Shown piece by piece: positions 1 through 7,573 of a stretch of DNA of 64,000 bases; positions within the stretch are counted from its first letter, which is position 1, and each line of letters begins with the position of its first letter. The DNA lies in NCBI GenBank assembly GCA_910587345.1, contig CAJUKH010000013.1, forward strand, positions 124,001 to 188,000. The letters run 5' to 3'. The translations under genes were made by a program, and so were the position numbers. Source of the stretch: an uncultured Oscillospiraceae bacterium. Its GTDB lineage: Bacteria > Bacillota > Clostridia > Oscillospirales > Oscillospiraceae. The notes beneath the pieces were generated by a model that made no database searches, was not told the origin of the DNA, and was given only the letters and a program-made list of their open reading frames with translations.

Positions 1-28
1 TTTTTGCCGGCGAGATAATAATTTTCAT
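1..28 (-). CDS. yaaA: Start of a YaaA-like (UPF0246) protein, partial
   Basis: Only the first nine codons lie in the window; they read MKIIISPAK. This N-terminus is the one I know from Firmicutes YaaA proteins (MKIIISPAKKM), which bind DNA and limit iron-dependent oxidative damage. A purine-rich ribosome site (AAGAGGG) lies about 6 bases upstream of the ATG at 28-26, and a promoter lies at 52-81. The rest of the gene runs off the left edge, so the identification rests on nine residues plus a proper start context. The extent is certain only at the start codon. Confidence 0.5.
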
Positions 29-51
29 TTTCAGCCCTCTTTTCCTTCACC

Positions 52-81
52 ATTATAGCTTTATACACATCATAAACACAA
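52..81 (-). promoter_or_regulatory. Promoter for the YaaA-like gene
   Basis: TTGTGT at 81-76 and a perfect TATAAT at 57-52 are separated by 18 bases on the minus strand, just upstream of the ribosome site of the partial gene at 28. The -35 abuts the dapF terminator hairpin, the arrangement expected for an independent transcription unit. Confidence 0.55.
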
Positions 82-83
82 TA

Positions 84-117
84 AAAAAGAGCAAAAGCCT
101 TAACTTTTGCTCTTTTT
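84..117 (-). terminator. Intrinsic terminator after dapF
   Basis: A perfect 14-base-pair inverted repeat (AAAAAGAGCAAAAG / CTTTTGCTCTTTTT) with a 6-base loop begins 5 bases after the dapF stop. On the minus strand the stem ends in a T run. The symmetrical A and T flanks would let it work in both directions. Confidence 0.85.
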
Positions 118-121
118 ATGA

Positions 122-916
122 TCACCGGGGCCACTCTCCTTCAAAGACCGTAACAGCAGGGCCTGTCATGTAAATGTGGCCATCTGTCTCATCCCAGTAA
201 ACTTGCAGATCCCCGCCCAAAAGGTGAATGGTGGCTTTCCGCTCCGCCTTTCCCGCCAGCACTGCCGCAACAAGCGTAGCGCAGGAACCCGTTCCGCAGG
301 CCAAAGTCTCTCCGCTTCCCCGTTCCCAAACCCGCATCTTCAAATGTGTGGCGTCCACCACTTGAACAAACTCGGTATTGACACGCTCCGGAAAAGCCGG
401 ATGGTACTCAAAACCAGGGCCTTTCCGCTGCAAATCCAGACCTTCTATTTCTTTCATAAAAGTGACTGCATGAGGATTCCCCATAGACACCTTTTGCAGT
501 TCATAGTCATCCCCGTCCACTTGAATCGTGACAGTCTCCCCCGGAACGGGTACCCCCATGTCCACTGTGACCTGAAATACTTTTCCGTCTTCCACTTGAA
601 GTTTCAGCTTTTTCAGCCCTGCACGAGTTTCAATCGTCAAGTCGGTTTTGCTGGTCAATCCCTTGTCATAAACAAACTTTCCCACACAGCGAATGCCATT
701 TCCGCACATTTCCCCCTCAGACCCATCCGTATTGAACATTTGCATCCGAAAATCCCCTGTTTGGGAAGGGCAGATGCAAATCAACCCATCGCTGCCAATG
801 CCAAAATGCCGGTCGGCGACCTTGACTGCCAACGCAGGCAGGTCCTGCGGCATCTCTTTGGTGCAATCCAGATAGACATAGTCATTGCCCAGTCCCTGCA
901 TTTTTGTAAATCGCAT
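122..916 (-). CDS. dapF: Diaminopimelate epimerase
   Basis: DapF interconverts LL- and meso-diaminopimelate in the cytoplasm, supplying meso-DAP for peptidoglycan and lysine. The 264-residue protein has both catalytic cysteines in their usual settings: C71 in EMCGNGIRC and C207 in LACGTGSC, plus the NTDGSE substrate loop. An upstream in-frame ATG at 940 would add eight residues, but the ATG at 916 has AGGAAG eight bases upstream and matches the family N-terminus (MRFTKMQGLGNDY). It is the last gene of the glnA-ANTAR-dapF direction and is followed by a strong terminator. A perfect inverted repeat lies between it and the ANTAR gene. No anomaly in the coding region. Confidence 0.97.
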   Translation of the reverse strand: MRFTKMQGLGNDYVYLDCTKEMPQDLPALAVKVADRHFGIGSDGLICICPSQTGDFRMQMFNTDGSEGEMCGNGIRCVGKFVYDKGLTSKTDLTIETRAGLKKLKLQVEDGKVFQVTVDMGVPVPGETVTIQVDGDDYELQKVSMGNPHAVTFMKEIEGLDLQRKGPGFEYHPAFPERVNTEFVQVVDATHLKMRVWERGSGETLACGTGSCATLVAAVLAGKAERKATIHLLGGDLQVYWDETDGHIYMTGPAVTVFEGEWPR

Positions 917-940
917 TATCGACACTTCCTTTTTTCGCAC

Positions 941-971
941 ACAATGGCGTCCATTGTACAGACGCCATTGT
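941..971. repeat. Perfect 11-bp inverted repeat upstream of dapF
   Basis: ACAATGGCGTC at 941-951 and GACGCCATTGT at 961-971 are exact reverse complements separated by 9 bases (CATTGTACA). The spacer repeats part of the arm (CCATTGT), so two alternative pairings are possible. It sits 24 bases upstream of the dapF start codon and is not followed by a T run, so it is not a typical terminator. It may be an operator or an RNA hairpin controlling dapF; which one cannot be told from sequence. Confidence 0.6.
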
Positions 972-1000
972 AATGTATTTTCTCTTGTCAGGTATGCAGG

Positions 1001-1543
1001 CTAAAACCTTCCGCTTTCCTCTAAAATCATCTGCGCTGTATGAAGCATTTTTACCCCTGAATCCATGCTTTTTTTCTGCAGGAAACGATGGGCCTGCCCC
1101 TCGCTCATTCCATAGCGGCTTATCAGCAATTCTTTGGCCCTTTCGATACATATTTTTTCTTCCGCAGAACGGACCGGGATCGCATTTCGTTTGACTCGCC
1201 GCTCTCCTCGCAGCAAAAGCCTTACTGCCGACAGCAAATCATCACGGGAAGCAGGGGCCGCTAATTTGATGATTTCTTCATTTTCGATCACGTCCAGCAT
1301 CGGCCTCTTCCCCACAACCAACATAGAGCATCCTGTCGGCAGATCTACAAAGAGAGATTCCGCATCTAAATCCCGCAGTTTACATCCGCAAATTACCGTG
1401 CTGATCCCCTGTATATCTACCACTCGTTTGACTTCTGCTCCGGAGTGACAAAGCAGGCAGCTGGCCATTCCCGTCCCTTCCAGGATCTCCCGGATATGGG
1501 CACAGGTTTTTTCGCTTTCAAAGGCCAGAGCAACCTCTTCCAT
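1001..1543 (-). CDS. ANTAR-domain RNA-binding antiterminator (AmiR/NasT type)
   Basis: A 180-residue protein with a receiver-like N-terminal half (about residues 1-115) that lacks a convincing phospho-acceptor aspartate pocket, followed by an ANTAR domain at about 125-178 (pattern ERAKELL...EGQAHRFLQ...LHTAQMIL). ANTAR proteins bind paired RNA hairpins and prevent termination, commonly controlling nitrogen assimilation genes. The gene lies 35 bases downstream of glnA on the same strand, so it is probably co-transcribed and acts on nitrogen genes, perhaps glnA itself. The ligand and the RNA targets are unknown. Its ATG has AGGAG 9 bases upstream. Confidence 0.85.
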   Translation of the reverse strand: MEEVALAFESEKTCAHIREILEGTGMASCLLCHSGAEVKRVVDIQGISTVICGCKLRDLDAESLFVDLPTGCSMLVVGKRPMLDVIENEEIIKLAAPASRDDLLSAVRLLLRGERRVKRNAIPVRSAEEKICIERAKELLISRYGMSEGQAHRFLQKKSMDSGVKMLHTAQMILEESGRF

Positions 1544-1578
1544 TCTCCATCACTCCTCTCCAAAGGAGTTCAAAGGAC

Positions 1579-2910
1579 TCAATAGTTAATAATATACTTC
1601 TCCCGCTCCCAGGAGGAAACACGGGTGCGGAATTCGTCCCACTCCTTCATCTTACCATCCACATAATGCCGGCTCACATGCTGTCCCAGCACATCCATGA
1701 TAAGCTGGTCTTCCTGCATCAGACGAATGGCCTCCTCCAAAGAGCCGGGAAGGCTTTCGATACCATGGAGTTTTCTGGTCGCCTCATCCATCTCATAAAT
1801 ATCTTCGGTGATTTCCGCCGGCGGGGTCATCCCCTTTTCGATTCCATCCAAACCGGCCGCCAAAACCACTGCAAAAGCTAAATAAGGGTTACAGCTGGGG
1901 TCGGGACTCCGCAACTCTACCCGGGTGCTGGTCCCACGGGGAGCAGGAATGCGGATCAGTGCGGAACGGTTGGAGGCCGACCAGGCCAAATAGCAGGGAG
2001 CCTCATAACCGGGCACCAGTCGTTTATAGGAGTTGACCAGCGGGTTGGTGATAGCCGCAAACCCCTTCACATGGGCCAGCACACCGGCAATAAAGGAATA
2101 GCACTCTTTTGATAATCCCCGCTCTCCGTTGGGATCTGCAAAAATATTCTTTCCATCCCTAAACAAAGACATATTGGTGTGCATACCAGAGCCGCTGATT
2201 CCAAAGATGGGCTTGGGCATAAATGTGGCATGAAGGCCACTCTTCTGCGCCAGCGTCTTCACTGCCAGCTTAAAGGTCATAATATTGTCAGCGGTGCGAA
2301 GCGCCTCGGCATACTTAAAATCGATCTCATGCTGTCCGGGAGCATTTTCGTGATGGCTCGCTTCGATTTCAAAGCCCATTTGCTCCAAGGCAATACAAAT
2401 TTCCCGACGGGTGCCCTCCCCCCGGTCCAGAGGACCCAAATCAAAGTATCCCGCTTCGTCATTGGTCTTTGTCGTGGGCTTACCGTCCTCATCCGTTTCA
2501 AACAGGAAAAACTCTGCCTCAGGCCCGACATTGAAGGCATCATAGCCCATCCTTTTCGCCTTCTCCAATACACGCTTCAAAACACCACGAGGATCTCCCA
2601 CAAAAGGCGTTCCATCCGGGTTGTAGATATCACAGATCAATCGGGCTACCTTCCCCTGCTGGGGCCGCCACGGAAAAATAGTAAAGGAATCCAAATCGGG
2701 ATAAAGATACTGGTCAGACTCGTTAATGCGAACAAAACCCTCGATAGAAGAGCCATCCAGCATGATCTGGTTATTAACTGCCTTCTCCACCTGCGAGGCG
2801 GTAATGGCAACATTCTTCAGCTGACCGAAAATATCGGTAAACTGCATCCGAATGAATTCCACGCCCTCTTCCTTCACGATACGGATAATGTCTTCCTTTG
2901 TGTATGCCAT
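1579..2910 (-). CDS. glnA: Glutamine synthetase, type I
   Basis: GlnA condenses glutamate and ammonia with ATP to glutamine. At 443 residues it matches the shorter GSI-alpha form typical of Firmicutes, without the adenylylation-loop insertion of GSI-beta. Visible family signatures include MLDGSSIEGF near residue 50, the NVGPEAEFFLF beta-strand, the HHENAPGQHEIDF glutamate/metal segment and the NRSALIRIPAPR ATP-binding segment. A consensus promoter lies at 3010-3038 and a stable hairpin sits in the leader. The neighbouring ANTAR gene suggests post-transcriptional nitrogen control. Glutamine made here feeds CarA and GuaA, encoded 10-18 kb away. Confidence 0.98.
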   Translation of the reverse strand: MAYTKEDIIRIVKEEGVEFIRMQFTDIFGQLKNVAITASQVEKAVNNQIMLDGSSIEGFVRINESDQYLYPDLDSFTIFPWRPQQGKVARLICDIYNPDGTPFVGDPRGVLKRVLEKAKRMGYDAFNVGPEAEFFLFETDEDGKPTTKTNDEAGYFDLGPLDRGEGTRREICIALEQMGFEIEASHHENAPGQHEIDFKYAEALRTADNIMTFKLAVKTLAQKSGLHATFMPKPIFGISGSGMHTNMSLFRDGKNIFADPNGERGLSKECYSFIAGVLAHVKGFAAITNPLVNSYKRLVPGYEAPCYLAWSASNRSALIRIPAPRGTSTRVELRSPDPSCNPYLAFAVVLAAGLDGIEKGMTPPAEITEDIYEMDEATRKLHGIESLPGSLEEAIRLMQEDQLIMDVLGQHVSRHYVDGKMKEWDEFRTRVSSWEREKYIINY

Positions 2911-2959
2911 GATCCAGATCCCCTTTCCTTGTTCAAAGTCAGGTCACTATTCAAAGAAG

Positions 2960-2991
2960 AAGGCGCTCCGCCCTTCTGGCCGGAACGCCCT
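2960..2991 (-). promoter_or_regulatory. Stable hairpin in the glnA leader
   Basis: In the transcribed leader, AGGGCGUUCCG (2991-2981) pairs with CGGAGCGCCUU (2970-2960) over 11 base pairs including two G-U pairs, enclosing a 10-base apical part with AGAAGG. No T run follows, so it is not a terminator. As an ANTAR protein is encoded in the same operon, it is a candidate regulatory hairpin, though the classic two-hexaloop ANTAR target is not evident. Confidence 0.45.
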
Positions 2992-3009
2992 CGTTCTCAA
3001 CATAAGTTG

Positions 3010-3038
3010 AGTATAAAGAATTTGGCTGTAATTGTCAA
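3010..3038 (-). promoter_or_regulatory. glnA promoter
   Basis: TTGACA (3038-3033) and TATACT (3015-3010) with a 17-base spacer form a near-consensus sigma-A promoter about 95 bases upstream of the glnA ATG. No GlnR/TnrA-like palindrome was recognised around it. Confidence 0.85.
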
Positions 3039-3062
3039 GATTTTTTTCCCGAAGCCGCTCAC

Positions 3063-3479
3063 TCAAACAAAAAACAACAGTACAAGGGAGGGCAGGAAGA
3101 AAACCACGGCTGCCAGTGCGCTGGAGCAGAAACCACAGGCGTGGCGCTCTTCATCGCTCAGCTCATCCAGTGAGGTGACGTGTTCATCCACAAAATCCAC
3201 AACATCTCTTGTCCTGTTTCTGGTTTTTTTCTTCCTCTCTCTGCGAATGATTTTCGGCATTCGCATTCCATCCAGCCACAGATAGGAAAACCACGCCATC
3301 ACGAGAAAACAAGCCGCTATAATAAAGAACCCATCCCGCACGGCAAGATAAATTCCCAGCGGATTTACAAATCGGTCCCACAGCAGCAGCATGGCCAGCG
3401 CAAATACACTTTTGGTAACACACTGATAGAGGATAGGCCGAATCATATTAGATGTAATATGGGAAAAAACCTTTTTCAC
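3063..3479 (-). CDS. Small membrane protein of unknown function
   Basis: About 138 residues. Two hydrophobic segments lie near the N-terminus (around residues 20-40 and 48-70), followed by a basic stretch rich in Arg/Lys (RRERKKKTRNRTR), an acidic cytoplasmic segment and a third hydrophobic segment at the extreme C-terminus containing CGFC. I do not recognise the family. A TTG at 3488 sits only two bases from the AGGGGAG ribosome site, so the GTG at 3479, about 10 bases from it, is the more likely start. It lies between the opp terminator and the glnA promoter, as a single gene. No function is proposed. Confidence 0.6.
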   Translation of the reverse strand: MKKVFSHITSNMIRPILYQCVTKSVFALAMLLLWDRFVNPLGIYLAVRDGFFIIAACFLVMAWFSYLWLDGMRMPKIIRRERKKKTRNRTRDVVDFVDEHVTSLDELSDEERHACGFCSSALAAVVFFLPSLVLLFFV

Positions 3480-3514
3480 GATGAACAAACTCCCCTATTG
3501 CTATCATTTTGTCA

Positions 3515-3544
3515 AAAGGAGCCAGCCGACCGGCTGGCTCCTTT
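3515..3544 (-). terminator. Terminator of the opp operon
   Basis: A perfect 14-base-pair stem (AAAGGAGCCAGCCG / CGGCTGGCTCCTTT) with a 2-base centre lies just beyond the oppF stop codon. On the minus strand it runs into TTTTG, a short T tract. Confidence 0.75.
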
Positions 3545-3553
3545 ACCTGTTGC

Positions 3554-4489
3554 TCACAGCCCCAGTTCTTTACGATACTGATCCAATTCCTTCTCGTTGC
3601 CATAAACAAAATGCTGCGGCTTGATCTCGCACCATACCGGCTTATCCACAGCATAGTCATGCATAGAAGGATCATAAACCAGCAGCTGCTTTTTCTTCTC
3701 GATTTCAGGATCGGGAACGGGTACCGCAGAAAGCAGCGCCTTAGTATAGGGGTGCAGCGGATTTTGGAACAACTCTTCCGAGTCAGCAAGCTCAACAATA
3801 CGGCCTTTGTGAATTACCGCAATTCGGTCAGAGATAAAACGAACTACGGAAAGGTCATGCGCAATGAAGAGATATGTCAGCCCACGGCTCTTCTTCAAGC
3901 GGTTCAGAAGGTTCAGGACCTGGGCCCGGATAGACACGTCCAAAGCGGAGATAGGCTCATCTGCCACCACAAACTCCGGTTCCATGATAAGAGCTCTGGC
4001 AATGCCGATACGCTGACGCTGGCCGCCGGAAAACTCATGGGGGAACCGGCTGGCAAACTCGGGCAGCAATCCCACTTCATGAAGGGCGTTTTCCACCTTT
4101 CTCTTTCGGTCATCCTCATCTTTGTAAAGGTGGTGATTGATCAAACCCTCAGAGATAATATAGTCCACCTTGGCCCGTTCATTCAAAGAGGCCAGAGGGT
4201 CCTGGAAAATCATCTGACACTTTTTGACTACCTCTTTGTCCAATTCACGGGAAATCTTCCCGCTGATCCGCTGCCCTTTAAAGAGGATCTCACCGCTGGA
4301 GATGGGGTTGATCCTCACGATGGCCCGACCGATGGTGGTTTTGCCGGAGCCGGACTCGCCCACCAGAGAGAAGGTCTCCCCCTTATAAATATCGAAATTG
4401 ACGTCATCTACCGCAACAAAGCTTCTCCGGCCGCTTCCGAAGGTAATTTGCAGATCTTTGACTTCAATCAGCTTTTCTCTATCTGCCAT
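3554..4489 (-). CDS. oppF: Oligopeptide ABC transporter ATPase, OppF-like
   Basis: One of two cytoplasmic ATPases energising peptide import. It shows Walker A (GESGSGKTT), Q-loop (MIFQDP), ABC signature (FSGGQRQR), Walker B (VVADEP) and the switch histidine (IAHDLSVV). The C-terminal oligopeptide/dipeptide extension (HPYTKALLSAVP) is typical of OppD/OppF. GTG at 4492 or ATG at 4489 could start it; the GGAGG of the ribosome site overlaps the end of oppD and is 9 bases from the ATG. It is the last gene of the operon and is followed by a perfect hairpin terminator. Which peptides are carried cannot be told. Confidence 0.93.
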   Translation of the reverse strand: MADREKLIEVKDLQITFGSGRRSFVAVDDVNFDIYKGETFSLVGESGSGKTTIGRAIVRINPISSGEILFKGQRISGKISRELDKEVVKKCQMIFQDPLASLNERAKVDYIISEGLINHHLYKDEDDRKRKVENALHEVGLLPEFASRFPHEFSGGQRQRIGIARALIMEPEFVVADEPISALDVSIRAQVLNLLNRLKKSRGLTYLFIAHDLSVVRFISDRIAVIHKGRIVELADSEELFQNPLHPYTKALLSAVPVPDPEIEKKKQLLVYDPSMHDYAVDKPVWCEIKPQHFVYGNEKELDQYRKELGL

Positions 4490-4495
4490 CACATA

Positions 4496-5536
4496 TTACC
4501 TCCCGTCGCTCATATTTTTCCGCAGCTTCTGAATCGTGTGGGGCTGCTCAATTTCAGGAGCCCGGGGGTCCAGATACCAGGTCTTCGCCTTATGGGTGGG
4601 GCTTACCTCAAAGAAAGGCGGCTCCTCTTCGAAATCAATGGCAAGCGCCTTGGGATTCCGAGGTGCAAACGCATCGCCCTTAACCTCATTGAACAGGTTC
4701 GGAGGCGTACCCTCAATGGCGGGAAGATCCTCACCCTTAACACCCAACTGAGGCAGTGAAGAAAGCAACGCCCAGGTATAGGGATGCCAAGCGTTATAGA
4801 AAATCTCATTGACCTGACCAAACTCCACGATCTGGCCTGCATACATAACAGCCACCCGATCGGCCACGTTGGCAACCACACCCAAGTCATGGGTGATGTA
4901 GATGACCGTCATCTGCAGTTCTTTCTGCAAATCCCGGATCAGGTTCAGAATTTGAGCCTGAATGGTCACATCAAGGGCAGTGGTAGGCTCGTCGCAAATC
5001 AAAATCTCGGGATTACAGGCCACCGCAATGGCAATTACCACTCTCTGACGCATACCGCCGGAGAACTCATGAGGATACTGCTCAAACCGGCGCTCCGCCT
5101 CGGCGATGCCCACCTTCTTCATCATATCCAGCGCCTTGGCCTTGGCATCGTCGCCTTTAAGTCCCTGGTTCAGCTCGATACTTTCCTGGATCTGCTTACC
5201 GATTTTCTTCAAAGGATTCAGAGAAGTCATGGGGTCCTGCATCACCATGGAGATCTTCTTTCCCCGGATACTCATCCATTCCTTCTCGGTCTTAAACTTG
5301 GACAGATCCTGGTCATGGTACATAATGCTACCGCCCACAATATGGCCGTTTGCATCCGTCATTCCCAGAAAAGACTTGGTAAAAACACTCTTGCCGGAGC
5401 CGGACTCTCCCACAATGGCAAGGGTCTCTCCCTGATACAAGTCAAGAGAACACTTACGGACTGCCTTCAGGGTCTTCCCACGCATACTGAATTCAATTTC
5501 CACATCACGTGCGGACAAAACAATCTCTTTATCCAT
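4496..5536 (-). CDS. oppD: Oligopeptide ABC transporter ATPase, OppD-like
   Basis: Second ATPase of the peptide importer, pairing with the downstream OppF. Walker A (GESGSGKSV), Q-loop (VMQDPMTSLNP), signature (FSGGMRQR), Walker B (LICDEPTTALD) and switch histidine (ITHDLGVV) are all present, along with the C-terminal oligopeptide-binding extension. An upstream in-frame start at 5590 would overlap oppC by 41 bases; the ATG at 5536 has AAGGGGGTG upstream and the family N-terminus (MDKEIVLSARD), so it is preferred. The oppF ribosome site is contained in the last codons. Confidence 0.94.
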   Translation of the reverse strand: MDKEIVLSARDVEIEFSMRGKTLKAVRKCSLDLYQGETLAIVGESGSGKSVFTKSFLGMTDANGHIVGGSIMYHDQDLSKFKTEKEWMSIRGKKISMVMQDPMTSLNPLKKIGKQIQESIELNQGLKGDDAKAKALDMMKKVGIAEAERRFEQYPHEFSGGMRQRVVIAIAVACNPEILICDEPTTALDVTIQAQILNLIRDLQKELQMTVIYITHDLGVVANVADRVAVMYAGQIVEFGQVNEIFYNAWHPYTWALLSSLPQLGVKGEDLPAIEGTPPNLFNEVKGDAFAPRNPKALAIDFEEEPPFFEVSPTHKAKTWYLDPRAPEIEQPHTIQKLRKNMSDGR

Positions 5537-5549
5537 TGGAAGCACCCCC

Positions 5550-6467
5550 TTACACATGGTTTCTGGGATCAGCCGCATCAGAGAAGGCATTACCCACCAG
5601 ATAGAACGTAATGGTAACCAAAGAAACGATCACGGCGGGGAAAATCAGCAGATGCGGAAAATCCAGGAAGTAGTTACGGGCATTCCGGAGCAACAGGCCC
5701 AGAGAGGGCGTGTTGTTATCCAGACCAAGGCCCAGATAGGACAGGGTGGATTCCATGGCGATGGTGCCGGGAATGGACAATGCCAGACGGAGAATGACCA
5801 CACTGACCAGATAAGGGAAGATATTCTTCACCAAAATCCGCCACACCGGAGTGCCGAGGCAGCGGGAGGCCAGATTGTACTCCCGATCCCGGAACATCAG
5901 CACCAAATTGCGGACATTACGAGCCATGCCCAGCCAGCCCACTGCAATCAGCGAGATAGCCATAGTGGTAAAGCTCTGCCCCACCAGCAGGGCCACCAGA
6001 GTCATGTAAATAATGGTAGGAACATTGTTGATAACATTGTAAAGCTCGGTAAGGACACGATCCAGGCTGCGGACATAACCCCACAGACAGCCCATAATGA
6101 CACCCAGAATACACTCGCCTACCGCTACTACCAGAGCCAGGCGGATAGAGACCTGAGCGGCATACCACACCTGGCACCAATAATCCCGGCCCAGGTTATC
6201 CGTACCAAACCAATACTCGCCATTGGGGCGAATAAAGGCCAGCGCACTGCTGGTTTTCAGTTCGGCGTAATTGTACTTGCCGATAGACAGCGCAACAAAG
6301 GAGAAAATAACCACAGCGAAGAATACAAAAGCCATGACCACAGCAGACTTCTTCTTCAAAAAGTTCTGAAACACAGATTTCCAGTAAGAGTAATCAGAAT
6401 AACCAATCCGCTCTGCGGCTTCGGAGGAATACTCTACAAAGTGAAAGAGTTCGTCCTGATTTTTCAT
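5550..6467 (-). CDS. oppC: Oligopeptide ABC transporter permease, OppC-like
   Basis: A 305-residue inner-membrane permease with an N-terminal cytoplasmic extension (about residues 1-38), a first transmembrane segment near 45-65, an extracytoplasmic segment with the family motif FGTDNLGRDYWCQV, and five further membrane helices forming the BPD-type permease domain. The EAA-like ATPase contact loop lies near ASRCLGTPVWRI. It overlaps oppB by four bases (ATGA), consistent with translational coupling and equal stoichiometry. Confidence 0.93.
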   Translation of the reverse strand: MKNQDELFHFVEYSSEAAERIGYSDYSYWKSVFQNFLKKKSAVVMAFVFFAVVIFSFVALSIGKYNYAELKTSSALAFIRPNGEYWFGTDNLGRDYWCQVWYAAQVSIRLALVVAVGECILGVIMGCLWGYVRSLDRVLTELYNVINNVPTIIYMTLVALLVGQSFTTMAISLIAVGWLGMARNVRNLVLMFRDREYNLASRCLGTPVWRILVKNIFPYLVSVVILRLALSIPGTIAMESTLSYLGLGLDNNTPSLGLLLRNARNYFLDFPHLLIFPAVIVSLVTITFYLVGNAFSDAADPRNHV

Positions 6468-7414
6468 CTTGCTTCCCCCTTTTCCGCCAGTCTGATCCGA
6501 GGATCAAACAGCATCATCATAACATCACCCAAAAACACGCCCAGAATACCCAAGGACGCATACAGGAACACGCAGGCCTGCACCACATTGGTGTCATATT
6601 TACCAATGGCATCGGTCATCAAAGGACCCATACCGGGAACGGAGAAGAACCGCTCCACCAGCAGCGAGCCGCCCACCGTCAAAAGCAGAGAGGCAGGGAT
6701 ATACTGAACCAAAGGCACAAAAGCGTTTTTCAGAACGTGTTTGAGCATGATCTGCTGAGAGGACATACCCTTGATTCGGGCCAGCTTGATATAGTCCTTG
6801 TTCAGCTCATCTACCATATACCGCCGAGTCCACAAAGCATAGCTGGCAATGGAGGCCAATGACAGACAGACCACCGGCAGAATGCTGCTGGGTCCAGGGT
6901 TCCGGGTCGAGTACATAGAGGGAAGCTTCAGCACCCGGGACCCGAACGCCAGCACCAGTGAGAAAGAAACCAGACTGGGAACAGCATTGACAAAAACAGT
7001 ATAAACCGTTCCTGTATGGTCCAAAAAACGGTCCTTATTCAGTGTCTGGCAAACACCCATCAAAATACCCAATATCAGAGAAACTCCCATAGCCATCATA
7101 CCAAGCCGCATAGACACTGTAAACTTGGAAGAAATCAGCTGCATTACGGGAACACCGGACTGAAGCCGCCGGGATGTGCCAAAATCCAGGCGGGCCAGAC
7201 GGCCATAGAAGCGGAACAGCTGCACAGGAAGCGGGTCCAGCAAGCCGGCCGCCCGGAGCTGGTCATTCTTCGCTTCCTCAGTCAGCTTCATCACCTGATC
7301 TTCGGTAAAATAATAATCGGTGGGCAGCATTCTCATCAGCAAAAAGACAATGGTCACGATCGCCAATACCGTAATGAGCGATTGAAGTAACCGTTTTATC
7401 GTATATTTCGTCAT
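6464..7414 (-). CDS. oppB: Oligopeptide ABC transporter permease, OppB-like
   Basis: A 316-residue membrane permease. It has an N-terminal helix (about residues 8-30), an extracytoplasmic loop, then the BPD-type permease domain with five helices. The coupling loop (IKLARIKGMSSQQIMLKHVLKN) and the typical C-terminal helix ending near DPRIRL are seen. It partners OppC. The start ATG is preceded by GAGGAG. The 159-base gap to pepC upstream contains several hairpins rather than a promoter, so transcription probably continues from pepC. Confidence 0.93.
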   Translation of the reverse strand: MTKYTIKRLLQSLITVLAIVTIVFLLMRMLPTDYYFTEDQVMKLTEEAKNDQLRAAGLLDPLPVQLFRFYGRLARLDFGTSRRLQSGVPVMQLISSKFTVSMRLGMMAMGVSLILGILMGVCQTLNKDRFLDHTGTVYTVFVNAVPSLVSFSLVLAFGSRVLKLPSMYSTRNPGPSSILPVVCLSLASIASYALWTRRYMVDELNKDYIKLARIKGMSSQQIMLKHVLKNAFVPLVQYIPASLLLTVGGSLLVERFFSVPGMGPLMTDAIGKYDTNVVQACVFLYASLGILGVFLGDVMMMLFDPRIRLAEKGEAR

Positions 7415-7450
7415 AGCTCAAACTCCTCTATGATTCAGGTACAAGCCTGC

Positions 7451-7543
7451 CGGGAACTCATTCCCGCGGGGCCTGCTCCCCGGTATGTGCTGGTGTCATT
7501 CGGAATTGCCTCCGGCGCTTCCTGTTGCTTCGTCGAAGGCAAC
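7451..7543 (-). other. Tandem hairpins between pepC and oppB
   Basis: Three inverted repeats follow one another: CGGGAA/TTCCCG (7451-7466), CGGGG/CCCCG (7467-7482) and GTTGCTTCG/GAAGGCAAC (7524-7543, one bulge). None has a T tract, so they may mark an mRNA processing or stability region that sets expression of oppBCDF relative to pepC. This is inference. Confidence 0.35.
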
Positions 7544-7573
7544 TTCGCATCACACCAACAAAAATGCGCTTAC

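Noticed and set aside
176..973. Long plus-strand frame over dapF
   Set aside because: Lies opposite a fully recognised gene, has no ribosome site and no family features.
2960..2991. Classical ANTAR two-hairpin target in the glnA leader
   Set aside because: Only one large hairpin is clear and its apical loop does not match the A1/G4 hexaloop pattern, so it is listed only as a leader hairpin.
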